DNA of 64,000 nucleotides, from the NCBI RefSeq assembly GCF_010015445.1, contig NC_053129.1, forward strand, positions 14,319,749 through 14,383,748, read 5' to 3'. The notes below the pieces were generated by a model. The model did not search any database and was not told the origin of the DNA. It saw only the letters and a list, made by a program, of their open reading frames with translations. The DNA is from Perca fluviatilis (lineage: Eukaryota > Chordata > Actinopteri > Perciformes > Percidae). The position numbers and the translations under genes are program-made. This document shows positions 11,481-64,000 of this stretch, one piece after another. How positions within the stretch are numbered: the first letter of the stretch is position 1; each line of letters starts with the position of its first letter.

Positions 11481-14400
11481 GTAAGAATGACACAAATCAC
11501 TGAAACTATTGTCTCCACATTTTCCATCTAAATATGAATGCTTGAATTTTTGCTTTTGTCAAACGGCCATGTTTGCAACTGCAAGTTGGTGTCCTCCATC
11601 CTGTCCACCCTCTCTCTTCCTCATATCTCTGCCCTGGCCCCTGACCCTGACCCTGATCCTTCTATCTCTCCATCTTCCCCCTCTCCTCCTCACTCTCAGC
11701 ATTCTGAAGCTCTGTGTGGCAGCTGCCCGTCCTCTGGTTCTGCCCCACAGGCTAACAGCATTTGGCCGAGCCTGCCGCAGCCCGGAGCTGGTTTCCCTGC
11801 ATGGCCAGGACAACCAGGACAGTCCACCCAGCCTGCACCGTGCTGGACTGGCCAGCCAAACACACCCTGCTGGCCTGGGACAACACCAGCTCCGGTATCT
11901 GTCCCTCAAGCCATGACACCAGCCCCTGCACCTAGCACAAACGTAGTTCAAGCTCCAGCTCAAGTTCCAGCTCCAGCTGCAGGGCAGCCCTGCCAGCCCT
12001 GCTGGCCAGGCACCCAGTACCAACCTTCCCAGTACCAACCTCCCCAGTACCAACCTTCCCAGTATCAGCCTCCTCAGTACCAGCCTCCTCAGTACCAGCC
12101 TCCGCAGTATCAGCCTCCCCAGCAACCAGCTCCAGTTCAAGCTCAAGTCCCTACTCAAATTCCAGCTCCAACTCCAGTTTCAGTCCCAGTCCCAGCACCT
12201 GCTCCTGCTACCAGCATCCGTCCAAATGTACCAGGATGGCCTGCCCACCCTGGCTGGCCCTATAACCCAGGACAGTCAGGATGGCCTGGGCAGAGTCCAT
12301 CTGCCATGCCTCCACACTGGCTTCCACCCACATCTGGACCTCTTGTGAGTCAAGAAGAATCTGACTTGCATGCATCTTATAGTGCTCTATGCCAATGCTC
12401 AGGAAAGACAGAGACAGGATACTGATAGATATACCATACTGTATGTTTAATCCCTGGCTGCTTTATAATTCATGTTGTTTTAATGTTATTCTCTCACTCT
12501 CTCTGTTTAGAGTGTGCCATACAACTTGAACCTGGCCCGAGGGATCTATGACAAGATGATGATGACCATCTTGGGCCATGTCAAACCCAATGCAAAAATG
12601 TAAGCAACATTACTTGGATCACTCTTTGAACAAGTCTTTTCCAAAATTCATACACAATATAAAAGTCTGACCAGGGCAGACAAATTGTACACAAAAGAGA
12701 CAATACAGTGTCAATGACAGTCTGACCAGCTTTGGTGTTCCACAGGTTCACAGTGAACTTTCTGAGAGGCAACGACATCGCCTTTCACATCAACCCCCGC
12801 TTCAGTGAGGGGGGCAAACAGGCGTTGGTCCGTAACCACAAACTGGCTGAGCGCTGGGGACCAGAGGAGAGGGACCTGAATGGACCCTTCCCCTTCGCTC
12901 AAGGGAGCCCATTTGAGGTGAGTGTATAAGAAAGAGGAATCAGAGGGGGCGGTTCATTGAAAAGCGCCCCTTTAAAGCTGCTATGTGTAGCATGTTAACG
13001 TCAATAAATCATTACCACATTCATTTGGAGACATATGTTCACCTGAAGTGTCAGTGTCTGCTACTAATCCACTATTGCTTTTCTACAACACAAATCAAAT
13101 CAATAACATAAACATAAGCTACTAATCATTTCATTTAACCATGCTCTCATCTGTTATGTGGTAAGCCTTTTACAATGGTATGTTGATGTTTCAAAATGCT
13201 ACACATGGTAACTGACTCTAGGTCACTTTCTCATGGTTAACGTCAGGCTAACGTTTGGAAAAGATGGAAAGGGTTGGAAAGTCGTTTGTGCAAGCGGGTC
13301 CTAGATAAGGGAACTGCTGCACTGCAGGAAGACTCCTGGAGGTCAGTGGGGCGGGGGTCTCATGTAGCTCAATAACATCAGTAACAATTTTGCTTTACAG
13401 GCAGCGGCAGTTACATTTTGCACCGAACACGGCGACTTATTGGGACTTTAGCTATTCACCGTATCCCCAAGAGTTACATACCCTGTTGTAACTCTGTCTG
13501 ACGCACCCACCACTAGCCTTGCTTAGCCCAGATCCTGGAGGTAACCGGCTCCAACTAGCCTACTGCTCCCAATAAGTGACAAAATAAGGCCAACATTTTC
13601 CTATTTACATGTTGTGATTTGTATAGTCACAGCGTGTACAAATAACAAGGTCACATGAGACACAGCCATCTTCTAACCGTCTACATACTGGGAACTATAT
13701 TCTCAGAAGGCGAAGCACTGCTACTTGGGCAGAGTGATTAGCGCAGCACCTGAAAAGCACCGTTAAAGGGGAACTATGCAGTTTTTTTTAGCTTAATTTA
13801 ACTGAACAGCTTCAGAGTCATTGGAATGGTTATATGACTTTTTTCGGGTTGAATGGTCGTCGTCTCGCTCGCTTCCCACTAGCACCTGTGAGCCAAAAAA
13901 CCACCCTTGCAACTTTCAGCCGGCGAGCCGCTGGCCTCAGCGTCGGGAAGTATTGCGTGATACCAGGTCTTGAGATGTAACTAATTACTTCGGCACTGCA
14001 CACATACAACAAGGTAGCGATGGAGTTTTTCACATTATCGTCATGGCTGAGCCGGCAAAAAAGAAGCAGAAAGCTAGGAAAGCATTGTCGGAGGAACAGA
14101 GAAAGAGGAAACGGCAGACTGACCGAGCGAGTCAGACACTAGTAAACATAGGAGCTGCCAAATATCTATTCCACCAACCAAAGCTGTAGGGGGAGCTCTA
14201 TAGAGAAACCTGCGAGCAAAAAGCGAGAAAACAAAGAAATGGCCAAAACTGCATAGCGCCCCTTTACCTCTCTGCTCCTCACCACGGGGCTTCTCCAAGC
14301 CAGCCTCCACAAAGCATACCTCCTATGGCGCCATTTTGATGCTAACAAGCAATCACCTCGCGTTAGCATCCCATTGACTGCCATTCATTTTGCCGTCACT

Positions 14401-15462
14401 TTGACAGCGAATAACTTTACTTTATTTGTCCATTGTTTATTTCTAAAGAAACACGACAATGTATAAGACTCCATTACCTTGTACCTCACGTTATGGCTCC
14501 GTAGCAGACGTTTTTGTAAAAATAGGCTAACGATTGTGTCATAACCACGCGACTTGCTGTCGCATAGTAATAAGCACGCAGGCAGTTTCGACTTACATTA
14601 GCTGTTTAGTTTAATTACTAATGTTAACTAGCATTTTAGTTAGCAATAATTAGCCTGTGCCTATGTTATGTCCTTACATATACCTACACTCTCCGTCTCT
14701 GCAAGATTGGGAATGATTGAGATTTCTCTTGGCACAGCTACCAGAACACTTACAACTTTCAGACACGTTGCTCACGTCACATCTACGTCGGCAAGTTCAG
14801 TTTGCAGCTGCGCAGTAACGCTCAGCCATCACCGGAAAAGTGCTTCTAATATCCTTCACTGGTCTCCGTCCAGAGCAATGGGATCTGTTGTCTATGGGCT
14901 TCTCAGGTACTGTGAGTAAATAACTCCGCCCAAGTAGCAGAAGTAGCCGTGCTTTGCCTTCTGAGAATATAGTTCCCAGTTTGTGGGTGCGTCACACAGA
15001 GTTACAACACGCACGGAGATGAGAAGGGTATGTATGGACTTATCTAACTCTGGGGGATACAGTGAATAAGCTAAAGTCTAAATAAGTTGGCGTGTTCCTT
15101 TAAAATATCCTAATTATACTACTCATCACTATCTTTCTTTCTTTTTTTTTTGGGGGGGGGCTCCAGCTTTTGGTCCTGCAGAATGACTGTTCCTAAATGA
15201 AATCCTTATTAAATAATGTGTTTTTCTTTCTATAAATGTGCACTGCATGCAAGCCACGTCACAGTCTCAATGAAAGTACATTCTTCGTATTCTGCTCTTC
15301 CAGATGAAGATCCTGTGCACTCAAGAGACGTTCAGGGTGGCAGTGAACAACATCCCACTGTTTGAGTTCCGACACCGAATCAGAGAGCTCAACCAGATTG
15401 ACAGAATCAACATCCTGCATGATGTCGTCCTCACCTGCGTCAATGTGGAGACACTTCCATAG
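11439..15462 (+). CDS. lgals3: Galectin-3 (lgals3-like), five coding exons, 351 aa
   Basis: Beta-galactoside-binding lectin of the chimera type: a repetitive Pro/Gly/Tyr-rich N-terminal tail that drives oligomerisation and one C-terminal carbohydrate-recognition domain. Galectin-3 acts in the cytosol and nucleus and, by non-classical secretion, at the cell surface; no signal peptide is present. Coding exons: 11,439-11,480; 11,751-12,344; 12,511-12,599; 12,746-12,917; 15,304-15,462. Splice sites and phases are consistent. The sugar-contact residues are all present: His256, Asn258 and Arg260 (HINPR), Asn272, Trp279, Glu282 and Arg284 (WGPEER). The protein is longer than the mammalian one (about 250 aa) because of an expanded tail (residues 15-212). 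That tail contains four cysteines (45, 54, 95, 98), which is odd for galectin-3. The start is the ATG at 11,439 because it opens a short exon, as in other galectin-3 genes. The paralogue letter (a or b) cannot be assigned. Confidence 0.9.
11751..12344 (+). CDS. lgals3: lgals3 coding exon 2, repetitive N-terminal tail
   Basis: This 198-codon exon lies between the acceptor tgccccacag and the donor ggacctctt|gtgagt, phase 0 on both sides. It begins with WPG/WTG-type repeats (AWPGQPG, CWTGQP, CWPGT), then an APAPVQ-rich stretch, a Tyr-Gln-Pro tandem repeat, another APV-rich stretch and a final GWPAHPGWP block. This is the self-association tail of galectin-3. The reading frame continues open upstream of the acceptor as far as 11,538, but that part has no tail-like composition and a clear acceptor sits at 11,750. 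Confidence 0.85.
12014..12123 (+). repeat. 15-bp coding tandem repeat (YQPPQ/YQPSQ)
   Basis: About eight imperfect copies of a 15-bp unit of the form cagtaccaacctccc encode repeated Gln-Tyr-Gln-Pro-(Pro/Ser). They sit inside the lgals3 tail exon. Copies differ mainly at silent positions (taccaa/tatcag), so the array is not freshly expanded throughout. Confidence 0.9.
12511..12917 (+). CDS. lgals3: lgals3 coding exons 3 and 4, first part of the lectin domain
   Basis: Exon 12,511-12,599 (acceptor ctctgtttag, donor aaaat|gtaagc) encodes the VPYNLNLARG linker and the first strands (TILGHVKPNAK). Exon 12,746-12,917 (acceptor ttccacag, donor tttgag|gtgagt) holds the sugar-contact residues HINPR, Asn272 and WGPEER. 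Phases 2 and 0 join without a stop. The 146-base intron between them is of normal short teleost size. Confidence 0.9.
13764..14266. mobile_element. MITE with TAAAGGGG termini, about 500 bp
   Basis: The left end TAAAGGGGAACTATGCAGTTTT and the right end AAAACTGCATAGCGCCCCTTTA form an inverted pair with one or two mismatches. It sits between the arms of the larger inverted-repeat element. A 48-codon basic open frame lies inside it. The exact target duplication is unclear because the termini are themselves TA-ended. Confidence 0.7.
14043..14189 (+). pseudogene. Short basic open frame inside the MITE (48 aa)
   Basis: ATG-initiated frame with a Lys/Arg-rich core (AKKKQKARKALSEEQRKRKR), then QTDRASQT and NIGAA, ending at a TAG. 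Its sharp composition and position inside a mobile element suggest a captured or decayed N-terminal exon of a transposon-borne, possibly DNA-binding protein. It is too short and too isolated to call a functional gene, and the function is unknown. Confidence 0.35.
15304..15462 (+). CDS. lgals3: lgals3 last coding exon, end of the lectin domain
   Basis: Acceptor ctgctcttccag at 15,303. The exon encodes the final strands (CTQETFRVAVNN, LFEFRHRIREL, INILHDVVLT) and ends at a TAG at 15,460-15,462. These match the terminal strands of galectin lectin domains (HFKVAVND, YNHRVKKLN in the human protein). The protein ends CVNVETLP, giving one more cysteine close to the C-terminus. Confidence 0.88.
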   Translation: MKILCTQETFRVAVNNIPLFEFRHRIRELNQIDRINILHDVVLTCVNVETLP

Positions 15463-15869
15463 GAAGCACACTATTACTCATGCAGTACATGAATCAATAC
15501 ATCGAGGACACAGACATGTATGAGCATGTTGTAAATGCACATGAGCAGAAATGCATACAAAGACACATATAAAAATGTATCAGGAAGCTTCAAGATCGAA
15601 CAAATGTGTTAATACGGGATGTCATATTAATTATGGCATGAGCTGAGCTCATTCTATATGCTACTTCCTCTACCACATAGCTAACATTTAATACATATAC
15701 AAACATTCCTATTCTCTATGCAGATGCTACTGTATTTGTTGTATACAATAGTTTCTATATTATTAAATTGCTACTAACTGAGAATTATAGATGTGTTAAT
15801 ATTGCCATAAAAAAAACAATACTGTCTATTAGATATCCATTAGGGTTCTGTTAACTGTACTAATTCTTA

Positions 15870-15875
15870 AATAAA
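15870..15875 (+). terminator. lgals3: lgals3 polyadenylation signal
   Basis: AATAAA about 408 bases after the stop codon, the first canonical signal in the 3' flank. It lies only 36 bases before the inverted signal of mapkbp1. Confidence 0.7.
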
Positions 15876-15911
15876 ACTATCAGTCAAAAATCTGGTCCAA
15901 TGCAATCATTT

Positions 15912-15917
15912 TTTATT
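15912..15917 (-). terminator. mapkbp1: mapkbp1 candidate polyadenylation signal
   Basis: TTTATT on the plus strand is AATAAA on the minus strand, about 606 bases beyond the mapkbp1 stop codon. Cleavage 10-30 bases further would fall at about 15,880-15,900, inside or touching the likely lgals3 3' end. A nearer signal may be used instead. Confidence 0.5.
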
Positions 15918-16522
15918 TTTTAAGAGAACTCAGAAAGAACAGTGCAACAGTTTGAAGAAAAATAAAACAAAAACTTGCATAAACATACAGAAGGAATGTT
16001 TTATGATACACATTAAGGAATCTATCCTGAACTTCCTCTAACCTCCCACTTCAACATATTTAAAATGTATACATCTCTAGATAGTACCTGACAGAAAGAA
16101 TTTAGCCCCATTAGCAGTAGGGCTTAAGGATTGCGTTCCTTGCTTTAATGCCTCCCTAAGGACACATTTTACATTTTAATCTCAGAGCCTAACGACCTGT
16201 GCTCTTCATATAACTTCATCATCTTTGTCCTTCTGGTGTCTCCCTTCATAACAACTATGATTCATTACACTTATGAAATGTGACTTTAAAAAGTAGAAAA
16301 CAAAGAAACTTGAAAAATAAGGCTATAACTTTTTTTACTTTTTTTTTTTCTGCATTCATTTCTTTCAGCTTCTCCAAATATAATAACACCTCATCTGCAT
16401 TCAGGCCATAAAAAAAGTTCCAAAAGAGCTCTGTGCAAATAACAAGTGTTGCGATTCACAGTGCTACTGTGTGTGCGTGTGTCTGTTCGTACAAACAGAT
16501 GGCAAACATCAGTCTACCTTCC

Positions 16523-39346
<22,824 letters not shown>

Positions 39347-39720
39347 TTTGTGGCACCGCTCGGAGAACTGCTGACCATCCACTGTGACAAGCCACCGGCC
39401 AAGAGTGTGCATGCAGGGCTGAAGAAGCGAATATGAAGCCTGATCCCGCCACCAAACACACACTAGAGAGGTTTACAAACTCGGACAGTGTTCCTGCTGC
39501 CGGGACATGTGGACGTTAATCTCTTGAGTGGGTTACTGTTCTCCTCTCGGTCTGCGGCCGCCTGTCGCTTCACGTGAAGCGCTTCTCCTGCAGCTTCCCA
39601 CCACTTCTGGACTGATGTCGCCTTGTACAACGCTGAATTTGCACTGACAGTGGGTGGGTGGGGGGGGGGGAGTCCTGCATGACATCACTATATTAATCTC
39701 AACCTGAACCGGTCTCATGA
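39347..39720 (-). promoter_or_regulatory. mapkbp1: mapkbp1 5' UTR and promoter region
   Basis: Sequence 5' of the start codon is richer in CpG than its surroundings (ctgcggccgcctgtcgcttcac near 39,552; ccaccggcc near 39,392). The open frame extends upstream of the ATG at 39,346, but this part has no family similarity, so it is taken as 5' UTR. No TATA box is obvious. Confidence 0.5.
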
Positions 39721-39772
39721 TTACATCAATGATTGCTTTTGTTGCTGGTGTACCTAATTGATTTAATAGGAT

Positions 39773-39779
<7 letters not shown>

Positions 39780-39843
<64 letters not shown>
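39780..39843. repeat. (GA)n microsatellite
   Basis: About 64 bases of GA in the interval between mapkbp1 and mga. Confidence 0.95.
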
Positions 39844-39847
<4 letters not shown>

Positions 39848-41457
39848 GGGGCAGTATTAAACTGCATAGAGGATGTTTGGGTACCTAACAGCTTTGCTTG
39901 TCTGCTGATTGGACGATAACACGTATCATTTCTGTATAATGGTCCATTTGTTCATTTATATGCAAATGTGTTTAAGTTTAAGTAATTGACTTTAGAAATA
40001 GGCTATTTATTGAGTTGTATAGGCTAATGGTTAATTATTAAATAAACCAATCAAAAGGCTGACGTTTAAAAGAAAAGAACAATACAATCTCACAATAAAA
40101 GATATAGTTTCCCAGTATTTAAACAGAGCACTTTACCTGAGAAATGCTGTCCTACTTTATCTAATCTGCATTCATTATCATCTCAAATGACTTGTAAGAT
40201 TTGCATTAGAAGAACCACTGGGCTGTACAAACAGACCACGCCCCCCGATGACGGCAGACCAATCACTGTAGAGAAACTGAGACTTTGAACATACAAGTTG
40301 TTGATGTAATACAATTTAATTACATTTTGGAATATATATTTTGCCCATAACGATGACGGTAGATGTCCTAATACTAACTCGCTTATTGTAAAAATAAAAT
40401 AACTTAAAAGAAAAAAAAGAGTAACTATATAGTCGCAGGCATTAGTAGTAAGTGGAACCTTAGATGTACTCAAAGAATAGGACATTGAAAATAAGCTGGG
40501 GACATCATTGTGATCAACTTGATTACAATTCTGTTATGCTCTTTATCACACTCATTCACCCTCGCTCGTTTCCAAATCGAGATTAATACTTTAAACTGCT
40601 GTCAGTTAGGAAAGGCTACTGTGGCGTGTAGCCAGGATATTGCAACTGCAATAGCCTACTGATATGTTCCTATTGAGTGTGACAAAAAAATGCTAAATTC
40701 GGTCTCAAAAACATGAAACTTAACACAAAATGCCTTTTTTTGTTAAGGGACTGAAGAGCCATAATAAAACGTTTTTTAAATTGTTTTATTGATTTTAAAG
40801 GCCACCTTTTTCCACATTTTCTGAAGTAATAGTACAACCAGTGTTTCAAAATCATCCCCAAAGTAAATGCATTGTGATTTAAAAAGAAATACAATATTTA
40901 CAGAGGTTATTTTCATAGATACAATATATGGCTAATAGCTTTTTATCTTGATTGCTTGCGACACGTTTATATGTATATCACTGAGCTAATTCCCCAAAAC
41001 ACAGACTACATCAAAGACATCAAACTTCTTGGGTGGTTTCTACCAAAAGTGCTACTACAGTTGATTTTCACTGAGTTAATAATGGAAAACAAGTATTTCA
41101 AAGGGTTAACGCTTAACACATTGAAATTAAGTAATCTGTTGAGTTTGCATAAGAGATCAATGATGAATTACTTCAACAAAAAACATGATTTGAATCAATC
41201 TCAATATCCTGTTTCTAACGGGAAGTAATTCATCTAAAAAAAACATCAAAACTGAACGTGGGAGTTACCATTCATTTCATTCATACATTCAGCAGGTCAA
41301 TTAATGCTTTCTCTTATATTCTTTATACCAAAAACAGCTTCTCTCTTCAGTATGAAAAAAGTCCACTGAGGTTTGAGCAAACATATACAGAAAAGAGCCT
41401 AACTGAGGACAAATGATTATGTGCATTATTTTTAGCAGCTACAGGAAGATATGAGGA
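39844..41457 (-). other. mga 3' UTR and short intergenic interval
   Basis: AT-rich and without coding similarity. A minus-strand AATAAA (plus-strand tttatt at 40,785-40,790) lies about 670 bases after the mga stop and is the best candidate polyadenylation signal. The mga stop and the mapkbp1 start codon are about 2.1 kb apart. Confidence 0.5.
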
Positions 41458-61465
<20,008 letters not shown>

Positions 61466-61469
61466 CTAA

Positions 61470-62910
61470 CAGAAAATGATACAATAATAATAATAATGTT
61501 AACTATATAGCACAGTGATGTTCATGGGTACAGAATACATTTCAGAGCTAATGAAACACAAGTGCTAATATCAGACAAATCCTGACAGAAAATTTAGAAA
61601 AAGATAGTAAAGACAAAATAAAAGCCAAATATAACCAATCTCCTGACAAATGTTAACAAAAGCAATTACAAGTCATCCAAGCAGAGCAAATACTGGCAGA
61701 ACAGAAGTAAGAGCCATAAAAGATGCAACAAGAAACAAATCAGCAGTCAATACATGCAAAAATGCAGTAGCGTCAAGATCGAAAAGCGGCCGATTGTGAG
61801 CCACTGTGATACATAGGCAAAAGTCGATCCCCTGGCGGCATGACGGCATATGCCACAGCGGCATAAACCGATCCCCTGGCAGTCACTATACCTGCGCCGG
61901 TTGTCAGAGTGGCATGCCGCTTGTGTTCCACCGGCACACTGTTTAATAGCAGGCGGAAGTGGTAAAGTTAGGCAACGCTCAGTGACAAACAGTGAAGTCA
62001 TTTCATATATCATTGTCTATGTACTAAGTTGATTTAGAGCTAACATGGCTATTGCTAGCCTCACCACCATAGACTGTATAACTATACATATATTTTTATG
62101 TCTATGCTCACCACCGTAGCCAGTCTGACAAATCAATAAGAAATATTAGCCAAATAACGTTAACCAAATAAAAGGAATGTAACGATATATGTGTCTCTTG
62201 TCCTTTTATGGTTCTCTTGGAACCATATGGCAGCCATCTTACCTGGATTAAGTTTTAGAATTGTTCAATTGGAACCTATGGTGAAAGAGTTGTGTTATGT
62301 ATCTTTATAATCTCTTCATTTCGCTACGAATACATCAATACTGTTTTGTGTCCAAAAGGAATTCCAATAAGTGTCACACCACTGCATCAAACCAGAGCAA
62401 TTTTAGGATATGTTGTGCACTACTGAAAAATAAATGAGCTACTTATGGAAAACCTATCATTTATTTACAACCATGGGCCATACGTGGTCATTCTGTGAAC
62501 TAGTGAATTGTTTTACTGTGTAAGGACATGTAAAACATATATTTATGAACTATATCTAAAATAAAGATGAAGCTTTACTAATCCCCAGAGGGGATATTCA
62601 GTTGTTACAACACTTGTTTGTCTTATATAGAGATAGTAATATAAATAGGACATAGAATATAATGAAACATGCCAAGCTAATAAAAAAAAGCCTGCTTTGC
62701 TTGTTAATACTAGTAGCCTATGGCTTGACATTCAAGGATGAGTTGTTGTGATAATGTTGCATACCCTTATTTGCATGCAACAATGGACTACAGAATAATA
62801 CATTTTAAATAAAAGATAGAACAGAGGTCAAAACCACTGAGAAACCAGGTGTGAAAAAAATAAAAAAAAACACCAAAACATACGCCCATATCCTTGGCAT
62901 CCTTAAAAAA

Positions 62911-62982
<72 letters not shown>

Positions 62983-63499
62983 TATTGTATAAATTATTTT
63001 AGCAGTCTCAGAAAAGTGGACCCTGAGGTGTGCAGATCCCTTTGGTCTGACTGACCAATAGCCTGCCTGGTATCACACTGCTGAGGACATGGCTGAAATG
63101 CTCGGACGGGCCTGTATCTTAAGTATGGCAAAGACACTCAAAACGGACATTTTGTTAAACGTTTCTATGTTTGCAGCCCTAATGAAAATCATCTCCGACA
63201 GGACGAGCTAATAATGTAACCTATTTTCTTGTTGCCCTGCCCTCTCTAGGTCAATTTATTAATCACACAGTCACACCAACACACAGATGCTGTAGCCTGG
63301 TCTAAAAGGTGTTAACCGGTCGAACGAGTACATCAAATGGGCAATTTATGGCATGTTGACCACACAAGCTCTCAACTGTTCACCGTGTAACAATTTTTTT
63401 CTCCTAAAATAAGAAGCTGCGCCGAGAATTTAAGTTGTTTAACAACAGCTTTCTTCCTCACACACCGCAGAGAGAAAGGCCGCCCGCTCCACCACTCAC
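61470..63499. other. mga 5' intron
   Basis: Lies between the GC-rich 5' exon and the T-box exon. It contains an imperfect direct repeat cgatcccctggc (61,826 and 61,870 regions) in a CpG-rich patch, a LINE-tail-like taatccccagaggggat near 62,579 and a TA array at 62,915-62,978. No gene is seen. Confidence 0.5.
62915..62978. repeat. (TA)n microsatellite
   Basis: Pure TA array of about 64 bases in the mga 5' intron. Confidence 0.95.
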
Positions 63500-63900
63500 C
63501 AAGTTGGAAAAGTTGCTGATTTCACTGACGCCTCACCTTTCAACATCGGTTGAATGCCTCGTGGCCTACGGAGGCGACACGATGACAACGTTCACGGTAA
63601 AAACTCCAACTGTTGCACGTCGTCGTCGCCGTTGAAAGGGCCTCGTTGAATCCCTCGAACATAAACACAAACTGGCAAATGGAGGCCGAGAGACACGCCA
63701 GTGTGCTCGCATCGACCGACCCGAGCGTGCACGCAGTGAAGCCAAAGCGCATGCACAATATCACCCCCCTTCAATGGCGCGTGATTCCCGGGCCGCCAGC
63801 GCGAGGGAAGCGGGAGTCCACCATCCCGGAGATTTTTTTTTTTTTTTTTCTCGCTTGTTCCCACCTCGAGCTCAGTCCGCTCGCCGGTAAGGACAACTCT
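63500..63900 (-). promoter_or_regulatory. mga: mga 5' noncoding exon and CpG-rich promoter
   Basis: CpG-rich block reaching to the window edge. A strong minus-strand donor ccaacttg|gtgagtgg closes an exon at 63,500; the frame entering the T-box exon contains a TGA in this exon and no ATG after it, so the exon appears noncoding in this reading. A GCGCATGCAC motif near 63,748 resembles an NRF1 site, common in CpG promoters. No TATA box. The right edge of the exon is not determined. Confidence 0.55.
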
Positions 63901-64000
63901 CAGCAAGTTTGCGCGAAAATGTTTCGGATGTGTAATTCCTGCGCTGAGAGCACAGGCGCGATACTTTCTCTTCCTTCCTTTGTATTTCCTTGACTTATTC

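Larger units (their letters stand above)
13435..15097. mobile_element. Composite inverted-repeat element in the last lgals3 intron
   Basis: Sequence near 13,435-13,520 and 13,685-13,740 reappears inverted at about 14,925-15,097. Shared blocks are a gactttagct..attcac.gtatccc segment, gttgtaactctgt.tgacgcaccca, and gggaactatattctcagaagg. The arms flank unrelated sequence that includes a second element (13,764-14,266) and stretches resembling other dispersed fish repeats. It has no transposase and no family was assigned. Confidence 0.65.

Noticed and set aside
11559..12158. 199-codon minus-strand frame rich in Leu/Arg/Trp
   Set aside because: Mirror image of the Pro/Gln-rich lgals3 tail exon; the plus frame joins to a clear galectin lectin domain, this one to nothing.

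Overview
The window is nuclear DNA of a ray-finned fish, most likely a percomorph teleost. Three vertebrate genes have teleost-like architecture: many small exons, and introns often only about 100 bases. The intergenic DNA and larger introns carry long CA/TG, GA and TA microsatellites and typical fish transposon debris (hAT and other MITEs, L2/Rex-type and L1-type LINE pieces, a tRNA-derived SINE). The lineage call is an inference from these traits; no species can be named.

Layout. (1) 1-9,850: gene-poor DNA with a TG array, a GC-richer block with a possible minus-strand 5' noncoding exon (2,209-2,480), AT-rich degenerate repeats, and a hAT-type MITE with a perfect 8-bp target duplication (6,640-7,320). 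(2) 9,852-15,875, plus strand: a galectin-3 gene (lgals3-like) with a TATA box, a 5' noncoding exon, five coding exons (351 aa) and a polyadenylation signal. (3) 15,912-39,720, minus strand: mapkbp1, 33 coding exons whose phases all join into a 1,604-aa WD40 scaffold protein. It converges tail-to-tail on lgals3. (4) 41,458 to about 63,900, minus strand: mga, a T-box plus bHLHZip MAX partner, 22 coding exons (about 2,166 aa from the first in-frame ATG) and a GC-rich 5' exon near the right edge.

The mga-mapkbp1 head-to-tail pair matches the neighbouring MGA and MAPKBP1 genes of human chromosome 15, which supports both identities. The three products do not form one pathway: galectin-3 is a secreted/cytosolic beta-galactoside lectin, MAPKBP1 a JNK-pathway/spindle-pole WD40 scaffold, and MGA the DNA-binding scaffold of the PRC1.6 repressor complex.

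I see no evidence for a previously undescribed multi-gene system. The features most worth a second look are: UG-repeat arrays starting within a few bases of three mapkbp1 splice donors, one of those exons also having a long CU tract just before its acceptor; four cysteines in the galectin-3 N-terminal tail; a 94-nt frame-breaking stretch in mga that is either a very small intron or a frameshift; and a LINE/MITE/SINE nest whose insertion order can be read from target duplications. Exon boundaries were worked out by eye from splice consensus and reading-frame continuity and have not been tested against transcripts.
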